64,000 nt of DNA, from positions 186,001-250,000 of the forward strand of contig NC_016818.1 in the NCBI RefSeq assembly GCF_000241955.1. The letters are read 5' to 3'. Both the position numbers and the translations under genes were made by a program. This DNA is from Rahnella aquatilis CIP 78.65 = ATCC 33071. GTDB taxonomy: Bacteria > Pseudomonadota > Gammaproteobacteria > Enterobacterales > Enterobacteriaceae. This document shows, in pieces, positions 43,517 to 51,533 of this stretch (positions are counted from its first letter, which is position 1; each line of letters begins with the position of its first letter). Below the pieces are notes generated by a model that saw only the letters and a list, made by a program, of their open reading frames with translations, had not been told where the DNA came from and did no database searches.

Positions 43517-44434
43517 ATGGCAAACATTAACGACGTTTCGCGGCTGGCGAAGGTGTCGAAAGCGACGGTGTCCCGTGTCCTGAGTGGCAGCCGCGGTGTC
43601 AAAGAAGAAAGCCGCCTGGCTGTGATGCAGGCGGTTGAAACACTGCAATACAAACCGAGTGTGATTGCGCAGTCGCTGTCCACGCAGTCCACCGGTTGTA
43701 TCGGGGTCATTTGCGCGACCGAAAACATCAATCAGTCGACCGGTTATCTCCACGCGCTGGAAAAAGAGTTGCGGCTGAATCAGAAATATTTGCTGCTGCG
43801 TTTTGCCACCGACGCGGCGAGCCTGACGCATTCCGTGGACGAAATCGGCAGAGGATTGTGCGATGCGATGATTGTGATCGGCGCCCGTTTTCCGCTGCCA
43901 AAACTGCCCGACAACGTCATCACCATTGACTGTCTGGATGCGGATTCAGAGCGCAGTATTCATTTTGACCGCAGCTTTGCCGCCGAAACCGCCTGTCAGT
44001 ATGTGCTGAAACAAGGGCGCAGACAGATTGCCCTGATCAATCCGGAGAGTCATGAAACCGCCGGACAAATCCTTCAGGGATATCACCTCGCGCTGGAGAA
44101 ATTTCTGTTGCCCTATGACCGGCGGCTGGTACACAGCGGGGCCGATGCGCTGACGCAACTGCTGGCGCAGAACGTGCCGTTCAATGCGTTGCTGGTGCCG
44201 GACGATGCCACCGCGCAGGACGCACTTCGCCAGCTGATGCAACGCGGGCGCGCGGTGCCGGAAAACGTGATGGTGTTTAGCCTCGACAGCACGCTGCCGC
44301 CGGGTGTTTCTGCCGTTCCGGCCATTGCCTATCCGCTGGAAACACTGGCGCAACGAGCCATGGCGCTGCTGACCGGTCAGTTTTCCGCCAGCGTCAGTGC
44401 GCCGGTTCGCGGCCAGCTCTCTTTACCTTCCTGA
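43517..44434 (+). CDS. LacI-family repressor of the beta-glucoside operon
   Basis: A 305-residue LacI/GalR regulator: headpiece MANINDVSRLAKVSKATVSRVLSG, hinge, then a periplasmic-binding-like sensor domain. It lies 13 bases after the hydrolase gene with AAGGAAAG upstream, so it is probably made from the same message and represses it through the palindrome at 40342. It resembles AscG and BglR-type repressors. The inducer is probably the phosphorylated sugar or a product. Confidence 0.88.
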   Translation: MANINDVSRLAKVSKATVSRVLSGSRGVKEESRLAVMQAVETLQYKPSVIAQSLSTQSTGCIGVICATENINQSTGYLHALEKELRLNQKYLLLRFATDAASLTHSVDEIGRGLCDAMIVIGARFPLPKLPDNVITIDCLDADSERSIHFDRSFAAETACQYVLKQGRRQIALINPESHETAGQILQGYHLALEKFLLPYDRRLVHSGADALTQLLAQNVPFNALLVPDDATAQDALRQLMQRGRAVPENVMVFSLDSTLPPGVSAVPAIAYPLETLAQRAMALLTGQFSASVSAPVRGQLSLPS

Positions 44435-44540
44435 CAAATCTCTCATGTCGCGCAGCAACGGATATCCGCCTGCGCGAATGTTTGCTAACATCACTCTCTG
44501 ATCCCTTAACCTTTTCAGCGGCACCATCTCATTGATGAAT

Positions 44541-45536
44541 ATGAAGAAAAAAAGACCCGTACTCCAGGATGTTGCCGACAAAGTGGGCGTCACAAAAATG
44601 ACGGTCAGCCGTTATTTACGTAATCCTGAACAGGTTTCCGGCGCGTTGCAGGAAAAGATTTCAGCGGCACTCGACGAGCTGGGTTATATCCCCAACCGTG
44701 CCCCTGACATTCTTTCCAACGCAAAAAGCCGCGCCATCGGCGTGCTGCTGCCGTCGCTGACCAACCAGGTGTTTGCGGAAGTGCTGCGTGGCATCGAAAG
44801 CGTGACCGATATCCACGGCTATCAGACCATGCTGGCGCACTACGGCTACAGCCAGGAGCGGGAAGAACAGCGCCTGACCTCACTGCTTTCCTACAATATC
44901 GACGGGCTGATTTTGTCCGAACGCCATCACACGGCGCGAACGCTGAAGATGATTGAAGTGGCCGGTATTCCGGTGGTGGAGATGATGGATTGCGTGTCGC
45001 CGTGCGTGGATCTGGCGGTTGGCTTCAACAACTTCGAAGCCGCACGACAGATGACGCAACAAATTATCGCGCGCGGCCATCGTCATGTGGTGTATTTCGG
45101 CGCTCGGCAGGATGAACGTACCATTATCAAACAGCAGGGTTACGAGCAGGCGATGCGTGAATCCGGGCTGGAGCCTTACAGTGTGATGACCAGCCGTTCT
45201 TCCAGCTACAGCGGCGGCGCGGAATTACTGCGACAGGCGCAAAAAGACTGGCCACAAATCGACAGTATTTTCTGCACCAACGATGACCTCGCGGCGGGCG
45301 CATTCTTTGAATGTCAGCGTCAGGGGCTGAAAATCCCTTCACAAATGGCGATTGCCGGTTTTCATGGGCACAACATGGGACAGGCGATGGAGCCACCGCT
45401 CGCCAGCGTGCTGACACCGCGCGAAAGAATGGGGCAAATCTCCGCCGAACGCCTGCTGGCGAGACTTCGCGGCGAAGAAGTGGTGCCGAGAATGGTGGAT
45501 GTGGGGTTTACGATATCTGCGGGTGGAAGCATCTGA
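44541..45536 (+). CDS. gntR: Gluconate repressor GntR (LacI family)
   Basis: A 331-residue regulator nearly colinear with E. coli GntR: MKKKRPVLQDVADKVGVTKMTVSRYLRNPEQVSG, SNAKSRAIGVLLPSLTNQVFAEVLRGIESV and the C-terminal FTISAGGSI. Gluconate releases it from operators before gntK and gntT. ATG 44541 is chosen by homology; ATG 44535 is an alternative, and the ribosome site is weak. In E. coli gntR runs into gntK; here gntK is convergent and an IS element lies between. Confidence 0.95.
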   Translation: MKKKRPVLQDVADKVGVTKMTVSRYLRNPEQVSGALQEKISAALDELGYIPNRAPDILSNAKSRAIGVLLPSLTNQVFAEVLRGIESVTDIHGYQTMLAHYGYSQEREEQRLTSLLSYNIDGLILSERHHTARTLKMIEVAGIPVVEMMDCVSPCVDLAVGFNNFEAARQMTQQIIARGHRHVVYFGARQDERTIIKQQGYEQAMRESGLEPYSVMTSRSSSYSGGAELLRQAQKDWPQIDSIFCTNDDLAAGAFFECQRQGLKIPSQMAIAGFHGHNMGQAMEPPLASVLTPRERMGQISAERLLARLRGEEVVPRMVDVGFTISAGGSI

Positions 45537-45545
45537 TCTTTTACT

Positions 45546-45569
45546 CCTTCCCCTCTCACGAGGGGAAGG
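45546..45569. repeat. REP-like palindrome downstream of gntR
   Basis: CCTTCCCCT, a 6-base loop and AGGGGAAGG, followed by a G-rich TGGGATGGGGGG tail. It matches in form the unit at 61099-61131 and pairs with a second, IS-split palindrome to form a BIME-like cluster. Confidence 0.7.
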
Positions 45570-45690
45570 CTGGGATGGGGGGTGGGTTTTGCGGATGACA
45601 GCGCTGCCATTAAAACCCCCTCCCGACCTCCCCCTTCGCATGAACTGAACCCCGAATGTTGGACGTTTTAATCCTCATTCGGAGTTTAGT

Positions 45691-46197
45691 ATGAAGTACG
45701 ATTTTCAAATCAAAATGATAGCCGTCAGGCACTATCTTGACGGCCATGATGGCTTCAAAATTACCGCCCGCAAATATCAGGTTCCGGCATCCTCACTTCG
45801 TGCATGGACTGCCGCCTATCAATTTCACGGTGAGCAGGCTTTTCGTAAGGCGACTCGCATCTATTCCGAACAGTTTCGTGCTCATGTCGTGGATGTGACT
45901 CTTCGCGAACATCTTTCTATGCGTTCTGCCGCCGCCCGATTTAATATTGCTGATTATCAGACAATCAAACGCTGGATCCTGGCTGCTAAAAACTCAGCTT
46001 TTCCAGCTCTGAAAGAGAGGAATAACATGGCGCAGAAAACGCAAAAACCTGAGATAAAGCCTGAAGACATGACGCCTGCCGAGCTTCTGGAAGAGGTGCG
46101 CTATCTGCGTGCTGAACGCGCTTACAACGAAAAGCTCGACGCCCTGATGAAGTCAAAAACAGAACGGAAGAAAAAATCCACGCCATCAGGGCATTAA
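45691..46197 (+). CDS. IS3-family transposase OrfA (InsJ-like)
   Basis: A 168-residue DNA-binding subunit with two helix-turn-helix segments (ITARKYQVPASSLRAWTAAY and SMRSAAARFNIADYQTIKRW) and a C-terminal leucine-zipper-like stretch (ELLEEVRYLRAERAYNEKL). GGAG precedes the ATG. A -1 slip on the A-run AAGAAAAAATC at 46168-46178 would fuse it to OrfB, as in IS150-type elements. Confidence 0.9.
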   Translation: MKYDFQIKMIAVRHYLDGHDGFKITARKYQVPASSLRAWTAAYQFHGEQAFRKATRIYSEQFRAHVVDVTLREHLSMRSAAARFNIADYQTIKRWILAAKNSAFPALKERNNMAQKTQKPEIKPEDMTPAELLEEVRYLRAERAYNEKLDALMKSKTERKKKSTPSGH

Positions 46198-46223
46198 TCG
46201 GAGAACACCGTCTCCAGGATCTG

Positions 46224-47024
46224 TTGAAATCTGCGAGGTTGCCACGAAGCACCTGGTACTGGTGGCAATCGCGGGAGCAAGCCGGGGATGACGTGACGTT
46301 ATGTGACGCCATCGGGCAACTGGCCATCCGCCATAAGCGGTGCTATGGCTATCGCCGCGTCACGTTAGAACTGCGCAATCAGGGCGTGCGGGTCAATCAT
46401 AAAAAGGTGTTCCGCCTGATGCGGGAAATGGATGTACAGGCGCGGGTGCGGCCTAAAAAATACCGGAGTTATAAGGACGATATCGGGATGGCGCCAGCGC
46501 CCAATCTGCTGAGACGGAAATTTAACGCCTCCGGACCGGGGGTAAAGCTGGTGACGGATGTTACCGAGTTCAATGTGGGCGGGGATAAACTGTATTTATC
46601 GCCGGTCATGGATTTATACAATGCAGAAATCATCGCGATGAGTATAGGTACGCGGCCGACTTTCGAGCTGACTGAAAAGATGCTAAATGATTTACTTACA
46701 TCAGGTTACGTCAGAAAAAAAGCCATTCTACATAGCGATCAGGGCTGGCAATATAGGATGCCTTCGTGGCAAAAAAGGCTCAAAGAGGCAGGGATAAGAC
46801 AGAGCATGTCGCGAAAAGGCAATTGCTATGACAATGCCGCAATGGAAAGCTTTTTTGCGGTGTTGAAGACGGAGATGTTCCACGGTTATAAGTTCGAGAG
46901 CAGGGAAAAACTGGCTGAGTCGATAGAAGCGTATGTCGCTTACTATAACCACGATAGAATAAAGATGAAGTTGGGTGGAATGAGTCCAGCAGATTACCGG
47001 ACTCAAATGTTCCCCCTGCACTAA
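46224..47024 (+). CDS. IS3-family transposase OrfB (InsK-like, DDE)
   Basis: The catalytic rve-type integrase domain. The three acidic residues are visible in KLVTDVTEF, ILHSDQGWQY and NAAMESFFAVLK, with the 35-residue spacing between the last two typical of the family. The coordinates give the ORF part. The true product is probably the OrfAB fusion made by -1 frameshifting upstream, since the frame is open back past 46178. Confidence 0.9.
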   Translation: MKSARLPRSTWYWWQSREQAGDDVTLCDAIGQLAIRHKRCYGYRRVTLELRNQGVRVNHKKVFRLMREMDVQARVRPKKYRSYKDDIGMAPAPNLLRRKFNASGPGVKLVTDVTEFNVGGDKLYLSPVMDLYNAEIIAMSIGTRPTFELTEKMLNDLLTSGYVRKKAILHSDQGWQYRMPSWQKRLKEAGIRQSMSRKGNCYDNAAMESFFAVLKTEMFHGYKFESREKLAESIEAYVAYYNHDRIKMKLGGMSPADYRTQMFPLH

Positions 47025-47074
47025 CCTGGTGTCCAAGTTTAGGGGTTCAGTCCACGCAGGGGGAGGAGAAAGTC

Positions 47075-47590
47075 TTACTTCTGTACCGTCTTCAAAGCCG
47101 CGATACAACGATCTACCACACCTTCAAACTTATGGTCGATATTCACCCGCAACACATCCGGTTCGTCTTCGCCCGGTTCTTCGAGCGCATCGAACTGGCT
47201 GCGCAGTAAATCGGTCGGCATGAAATGTCCGGCACGCGCTTTCAGGCGCTCGGCGATCACTTCAAAACTGCCTTTCATGTAGATGAATACCATGCCTTCG
47301 TTGTCTTTACGCAGGGCGTCACGGTAGCGACGTTTCAGTGCGGAACAGACAATGATGCCGGTTTCATTTTTATGGCGCAGGCTGTAAGCCGCGTCGTTGA
47401 GGCGCAATAACCACGGCGCGCGGTCATCGTCGTTCAGTGGCGTGCCGCTGGCCATCTTTTGAATATTGGCGCGGGGATGAAGATCATCACCGTCGATAAA
47501 TTTCGCGTTAATTTCACGGGCCAGTGCCGCGCCGACGGTGGATTTACCGCTGCCTGACACGCCCATCAGAATGATGCTTTGTCCTGCCAT
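47075..47590 (-). CDS. gntK: Gluconokinase GntK
   Basis: A 171-residue kinase that turns gluconate into 6-phosphogluconate with ATP. Walker A GVSGSGKST lies at residues 10-18 and DGDDLHPRANI follows near 34-44. It is divergent from gntT; the shared region carries two GntR operators. Its 3' end abuts the REP sequence split by the IS. It could be the idnK paralogue, but gnt context favours gntK. Confidence 0.93.
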   Translation of the reverse strand: MAGQSIILMGVSGSGKSTVGAALAREINAKFIDGDDLHPRANIQKMASGTPLNDDDRAPWLLRLNDAAYSLRHKNETGIIVCSALKRRYRDALRKDNEGMVFIYMKGSFEVIAERLKARAGHFMPTDLLRSQFDALEEPGEDEPDVLRVNIDHKFEGVVDRCIAALKTVQK

Positions 47591-47650
47591 AAGTATGATC
47601 TCTATCCCAAAATGAACATTTTGACTGTGTAGTGAGTCCTAATATTACCA

Positions 47651-47678
47651 TGTTACCGGTATCATGATACCGGTAACA
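47651..47678. promoter_or_regulatory. Twin GntR operators forming a 28-bp perfect palindrome
   Basis: TGTTACCGGTATCA is followed directly by its exact reverse complement TGATACCGGTAACA. Each half is a GntR-type site. They lie 61 bases before gntK and 158 before gntT, so one repressor complex could control both genes. Confidence 0.85.
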
Positions 47679-47686
47679 AATGGAGA

Positions 47687-47702
47687 TGTGACTAATATCA
47701 CA
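47687..47702 (+). promoter_or_regulatory. CRP site of gntT
   Basis: TGTGACTAATATCACA matches TGTGA-N6-TCACA in both halves. It lies 8 bases beyond the GntR palindrome, on the gntT side. Confidence 0.8.
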
Positions 47703-47788
47703 AAGGAATGCACTGCTGTTTTAGCGGTCGCGGTCTGTACCCGTAGCACTGTTAATTCCTACAACATCTTGAAAATTAAAACAATGCT

Positions 47789-47817
47789 TCACCCGGTTTT
47801 TAGCCATACCCGGGTGA
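47789..47817 (+). other. Leader stem-loop before gntT
   Basis: TCACCCGG and CCGGGTGA pair across a 13-base loop just before the GTGAGGGG ribosome-site region of gntT. It may affect translation or message stability. Confidence 0.45.
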
Positions 47818-47835
47818 CAGCGTGAGGGGAAGAAT

Positions 47836-49152
47836 ATGCCATTAGTTATTGTAGCGGTGGGTGTCGCACTGCTGTTGTTACTTATGATCCGATTTAAGCT
47901 TAATGGCTTCATTGCACTGATTCTTGTCGCGCTGGCGGTGGGGATTATGCAGGGAATGCCGGTCGATAAAGTCATCACCTCGATCAAAAACGGGGTGGGT
48001 GGGACGCTTGGCAGTCTTGCGCTGATCATGGGCTTCGGTGCCATGCTCGGTAAAATGCTGGCGGATTGCGGTGGCGCACAACGTATCGCGACCACGCTTA
48101 TCGAAAAATTTGGTCGCGAACACATTCAGTGGGCGATTGTGCTGACCGGTTTCATCGTCGGGTTTGCCCTGTTCTATGAAGTCGGTTTCGTGCTGATGTT
48201 GCCACTGGTCTTCACTGTGGCCGCGGCGGCGCGTTTGCCATTGCTGTATGTCGGCGTTCCGATGGCGGCCGCGTTATCCGTCACACACGGATTCCTGCCT
48301 CCGCACCCTGGCCCGACGGCGATTGCGACGATTTTCCATGCGGATATGGGTAAAACGCTGCTGTTTGGTTCGCTGCTGGCGGTGCCGACCGTTATTCTGG
48401 CCGGTCCTGTGTATGCGCGCTTCCTGAAAGGTATCGACAAACCGGTGCCGGAAGGTCTGTTTAACCCGAAAACCTTCACGGAAGAAGAGATGCCGGGCTT
48501 TGGCGTCAGCGTTGCGACGTCACTGGTACCGGTCATTCTGATGGCATTCCGCGCGCTTTGCGAAATGATCCTGCCGAAAGGCCACCCGGTGCTGGCGTAT
48601 GCTGAATTCTTCGGCGATCCGGTGATGGCAACGCTGATTGCGGTGCTGATTGCTATCTTCACCTTCGGTCTGAACCGTGGCCGTAAGATGGAAGATGTAA
48701 TGGCGACCGTGACCGACTCCATCAAAATTATCGCGATGATGTTGTTAATCATCGGCGGTGGCGGGGCGTTCAAACAGGTGCTGGTGGACAGCGGTATTGA
48801 AAAATACATCGCGGCCCTGATGCACGGCAGTACTCTGTCGCCAATCCTGCTGGCCTGGTCCATTGCGGCGGTTCTGCGTATCGCGTTGGGGTCTGCTACT
48901 GTGGCAGCGATTACTGCGGGCGGTATCGCCGCACCACTGATCGCCACCACCGGTGTCAGCCCTGAGTTGATGGTGATCGCCGTCGGGTCCGGCAGCGTGA
49001 TTTTCTCGCACGTCAACGATCCGGGATTCTGGTTGTTCAAGGAATATTTCAACCTGAGCATTGTCGAAACCTTCAAATCCTGGTCGGTGCTGGAAACCAT
49101 CATTTCCCTGTGCGGTCTGGCGGGATGTCTGCTGTTGTCGATGGTCGTCTGA
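47836..49152 (+). CDS. gntT: High-affinity gluconate permease GntT
   Basis: A 438-residue GntP-family symporter, the same length as E. coli GntT and closely similar (MPLVIVAVGVALLLLLMIRFKLNGFIAL, FLPPHPGPTAIATIF, SATVAAITAGGIAAPLIATT, FSHVNDPGFWLFKEYF). It imports gluconate with protons. GntU is a less likely match in N-terminal sequence. Its promoter region has CRP and GntR sites. GAGGGGAA precedes the ATG. Confidence 0.93.
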   Translation: MPLVIVAVGVALLLLLMIRFKLNGFIALILVALAVGIMQGMPVDKVITSIKNGVGGTLGSLALIMGFGAMLGKMLADCGGAQRIATTLIEKFGREHIQWAIVLTGFIVGFALFYEVGFVLMLPLVFTVAAAARLPLLYVGVPMAAALSVTHGFLPPHPGPTAIATIFHADMGKTLLFGSLLAVPTVILAGPVYARFLKGIDKPVPEGLFNPKTFTEEEMPGFGVSVATSLVPVILMAFRALCEMILPKGHPVLAYAEFFGDPVMATLIAVLIAIFTFGLNRGRKMEDVMATVTDSIKIIAMMLLIIGGGGAFKQVLVDSGIEKYIAALMHGSTLSPILLAWSIAAVLRIALGSATVAAITAGGIAAPLIATTGVSPELMVIAVGSGSVIFSHVNDPGFWLFKEYFNLSIVETFKSWSVLETIISLCGLAGCLLLSMVV

Positions 49153-49169
49153 CGACAAATTGTTAGCAT

Positions 49170-49199
49170 AAAAAGGCGAGCCAGACGGCTCGCCTTTTT
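49170..49199. terminator. Bidirectional intrinsic terminator
   Basis: AAAAAGGCGAGCC and GGCTCGCCTTTTT around a 4-base loop, between convergent gntT and yhgN. Confidence 0.9.
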
Positions 49200-49214
49200 C
49201 GTTTCTTCTGCCTG

Positions 49215-49808
49215 CTAAATCTTCAAATACGCTCTGATCCCATCGAGGAACATCTGCGTTGAGAGCATGACCAGAATCAGACCCATCAGGCGTTCGAGGG
49301 CGCTGACGCCTTTGTCGCCGAGCAGGCGCAGAAACAGGTTTGAGAGCAGAAGGATCGCCATCGACATGCCCCAGGCGATAAACAGCGCCAGCGTGAGATG
49401 ACTCATCTGATTCGGGTACTGGTGCGAAAGCAGCATCAGCGTCGCGAGAATCGACGGACCAGCAACCAGCGGGATGGCCATCGGTACGAGGAAGGGTTCT
49501 TCACCGGCAGGCAGGCCACTGCTGCTTTTCTCTTCCGACGGGAAAATCATTTTGATGGCAATCAGGAACAGGATAATACCGCCGGAAATTGACACGGTTT
49601 CGGTACGTAAATTCAGGAATGACAGGATTTTTTCCCCGGCGAACAGGAAAATCAGCATCAGGATCAGTGCGATCAGCATTTCGCGGATTAACACGACCCG
49701 GCGACGTTTCGGGTCGAGATGTTTTAAAACCGACATAAAAATCGGTAAGTTGCCCAGCGGATCCATAATTAAAAACAGCAAAATGGTTGCTGAAATCATT
49801 TCGGTCAT
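49215..49808 (-). CDS. yhgN: MarC-family membrane protein YhgN
   Basis: A 197-residue inner-membrane protein with six hydrophobic segments, the same length as E. coli YhgN. The blocks LIMDPLGNLPIFMSVLKH, AGEKILSFL, ISGGIILFLIAIKMIFP and VPLAIP-like PMAIPLVAGPSILATLML are conserved. The function is unknown. ATG 49808 follows TGAGGTAG; the extension to 49862 has no homology support. It is divergent from asd, as in E. coli. Confidence 0.93.
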   Translation of the reverse strand: MTEMISATILLFLIMDPLGNLPIFMSVLKHLDPKRRRVVLIREMLIALILMLIFLFAGEKILSFLNLRTETVSISGGIILFLIAIKMIFPSEEKSSSGLPAGEEPFLVPMAIPLVAGPSILATLMLLSHQYPNQMSHLTLALFIAWGMSMAILLLSNLFLRLLGDKGVSALERLMGLILVMLSTQMFLDGIRAYLKI

Positions 49809-50018
49809 GACTACCTCAGAAAAAATGCCTGTTATAAGTTGCGCTGCTATTAAAAGCTGCACTATTGATTAAATTCACTTGCCACTTCTACTACATTTTG
49901 TAAGGTGGTAGACCAGCGCGTTAACGGGGCACAGTGCATCAAAACAGGCACTAACTTAGTGCAAATGCGCGTTCAAGCCGTTTTAAGCAGTTATCACCCT
50001 CAGGGCAGGACAGATATT

Positions 50019-51122
50019 ATGAAAAATGTAGGTTTCGTTGGCTGGCGCGGGATGGTCGGTTCTGTACTCATGCAACGCATGATTGAAGAACGCGATTTCG
50101 ACGCTATCCGTCCGGTATTCTTCTCCACCTCTCAGCACGGTCAGGCCGCGCCTTCTTTCACGGGTCAGTCCGGAACCTTGCAGGATGCCTATGATCTGGA
50201 CGCTCTGAGCGCGCTGGACATTATCATCACCTGTCAGGGCGGCGATTATACCAATGAAATCTATCCTAAGCTGCGTGAAATCGGTTGGTCTGGCTACTGG
50301 ATTGACGCAGCATCCTCTCTGAGAATGGAAGATGACGCGATAATCATCCTCGACCCGGTGAACAGCGCCGTGATCCATCAGGGCATCGACAAAGGCATTA
50401 AAACCTTTGTGGGCGGTAACTGTACCGTCAGCCTGATGCTGATGTCGCTCGGCGGTCTGTTTGCTCATGACCTGATTGAATGGGCCTCTGTCGCCACATA
50501 TCAGGCGGCCTCCGGCGGTGGTGCGCGTCACATGCGCGAACTGCTGACCCAGATGGGCATGCTGCATAACAGCGTGGCGAAAGAGCTGGAAAACCCGGCT
50601 TCCGCCATTCTGGACATCGAACGTAAAGTGACCGCGCTGACCCGCAGTGGCACGCTGCCAACCGATAACTTCGGTGTTCCGCTGGCGGGCGGCCTGATCC
50701 CGTGGATCGACAAACAGCTCGATAACGGCCAGACCAAAGAAGAATGGAAAGGTCAGGCGGAAACTAACAAAATTCTCGGCACTTCCAGCATTATTCCGGT
50801 GGATGGCCTGTGTGTTCGTATCGGCGCACTGCGTTGTCACAGCCAGGCTTTCACGCTGAAATTGAAACAAGACGTGTCGATTCCGGAAATCGAACAGATG
50901 CTGGCTTCGCATAACGACTGGGTTCGCGTGATCCCCAATGACCGCGAATTGTCGATGCGTGAGCTGACGCCAGCGGCTGTCACCGGCACCATGAGCACGC
51001 CGGTAGGCCGTCTGCGTAAACTGAATATGGGCCCGCAATATCTGTCTGCATTCACCGTCGGTGACCAGTTGCTGTGGGGCGCGGCAGAGCCTTTACGCCG
51101 TATGTTGCGTATTCTTCTGTAA
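50019..51122 (+). CDS. asd: Aspartate-semialdehyde dehydrogenase
   Basis: A 367-residue enzyme, the E. coli length. It reduces aspartyl phosphate to aspartate semialdehyde, the branch point to lysine, diaminopimelate, threonine and methionine. NADP-binding GWRGMVGSV lies near residue 8 and catalytic Cys135 in [11 protein letters not shown] 50019 with AGGACAG upstream is chosen; the longer frame from 49905 is spurious. Confidence 0.97.
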   Translation: MKNVGFVGWRGMVGSVLMQRMIEERDFDAIRPVFFSTSQHGQAAPSFTGQSGTLQDAYDLDALSALDIIITCQGGDYTNEIYPKLREIGWSGYWIDAASSLRMEDDAIIILDPVNSAVIHQGIDKGIKTFVGGNCTVSLMLMSLGGLFAHDLIEWASVATYQAASGGGARHMRELLTQMGMLHNSVAKELENPASAILDIERKVTALTRSGTLPTDNFGVPLAGGLIPWIDKQLDNGQTKEEWKGQAETNKILGTSSIIPVDGLCVRIGALRCHSQAFTLKLKQDVSIPEIEQMLASHNDWVRVIPNDRELSMRELTPAAVTGTMSTPVGRLRKLNMGPQYLSAFTVGDQLLWGAAEPLRRMLRILL

Positions 51123-51533
51123 CCCGATGCTATGTTGAAAACTGCCCTGTTTTCTTCGTAATGATTTCCCGCGGGACACCAGCACGGTGTCCCGTTTTTA
51201 ACTCTGCCATCAATCACTTCACCGTTTATCCGCCTTTTTCCAGCGCAACTCTCTGAATTTCATTTTGCGAAAAATTCCTTGGTTTCTTCACACTGATTTT
51301 TCGAACCTTTGTCTATGCTTAGTAGAAGAGCTATGCCTCTTTGAGAAGCTGAAATAAGCACTTATTTGGAAATTGTGAGCGTAAGCGTCATCACGCACCT
51401 TTTGGCAAAACTGAAACACAGCCGGATCACAAATCGGCGATAAAAAGGGGAGCACACTGGAATCACGTTTCGTATTGAATATCTGAATGATTTTATTGGA
51501 TTTATTGATTTAATTAATCATAGGACGAAATAC
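51123..51533. promoter_or_regulatory. asd-glgB spacer with asd terminator and glg leader
   Basis: A 411-base region. The asd terminator is at 51172-51199. The rest should hold the glycogen operon promoter. A TGTGAGCGTAAGCGTCA stretch near 51375 is only half of a CRP site. No firm promoter could be assigned. AGGACGAA before 51534 is the glgB ribosome site. Confidence 0.45.
51172..51199 (+). terminator. Terminator of asd
   Basis: CGGGACACC, a 5-base loop, GGTGTCCCG and TTTTT. Confidence 0.88.

Larger units (their letters stand above)
45641..47054 (+). mobile_element. IS3-family (IS150-like) insertion sequence, 1414 bp, intact
   Basis: The left end TGAACTGAACCCC and the inverted right end (complement TGGACTGAACCCC) are terminal repeats ending TG...CA. 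A 4-base direct repeat CGCA flanks it (45637-45640, 47055-47058). Two overlapping frames in the OrfA/OrfB order and a full DDE motif show that it is probably active. The named IS cannot be given without a search. Confidence 0.92.
45627..47066. repeat. REP-like palindrome split by an IS element
   Basis: The left arm CCTCCCCC and loop TTCGCA (45627-45640) lie before the IS. The right arm GGGGGAGG (47059-47066) lies after it. Removing the IS and one CGCA copy restores the palindrome found intact at 61200-61221. Confidence 0.8.

Noticed and set aside
48174..49169. 331-codon open frame opposite gntT
   Set aside because: Antisense shadow of a highly conserved permease gene, with low-complexity product and no ribosome site of note.
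49809..50018. Lysine riboswitch before asd
   Set aside because: The leader is only about 200 bases and lacks the multi-stem lysine aptamer pattern. Enterobacterial asd is not known to have one.
49983..51038. 351-codon open frame opposite asd
   Set aside because: Antisense shadow of asd; product rich in His, Arg and Gln without family features.
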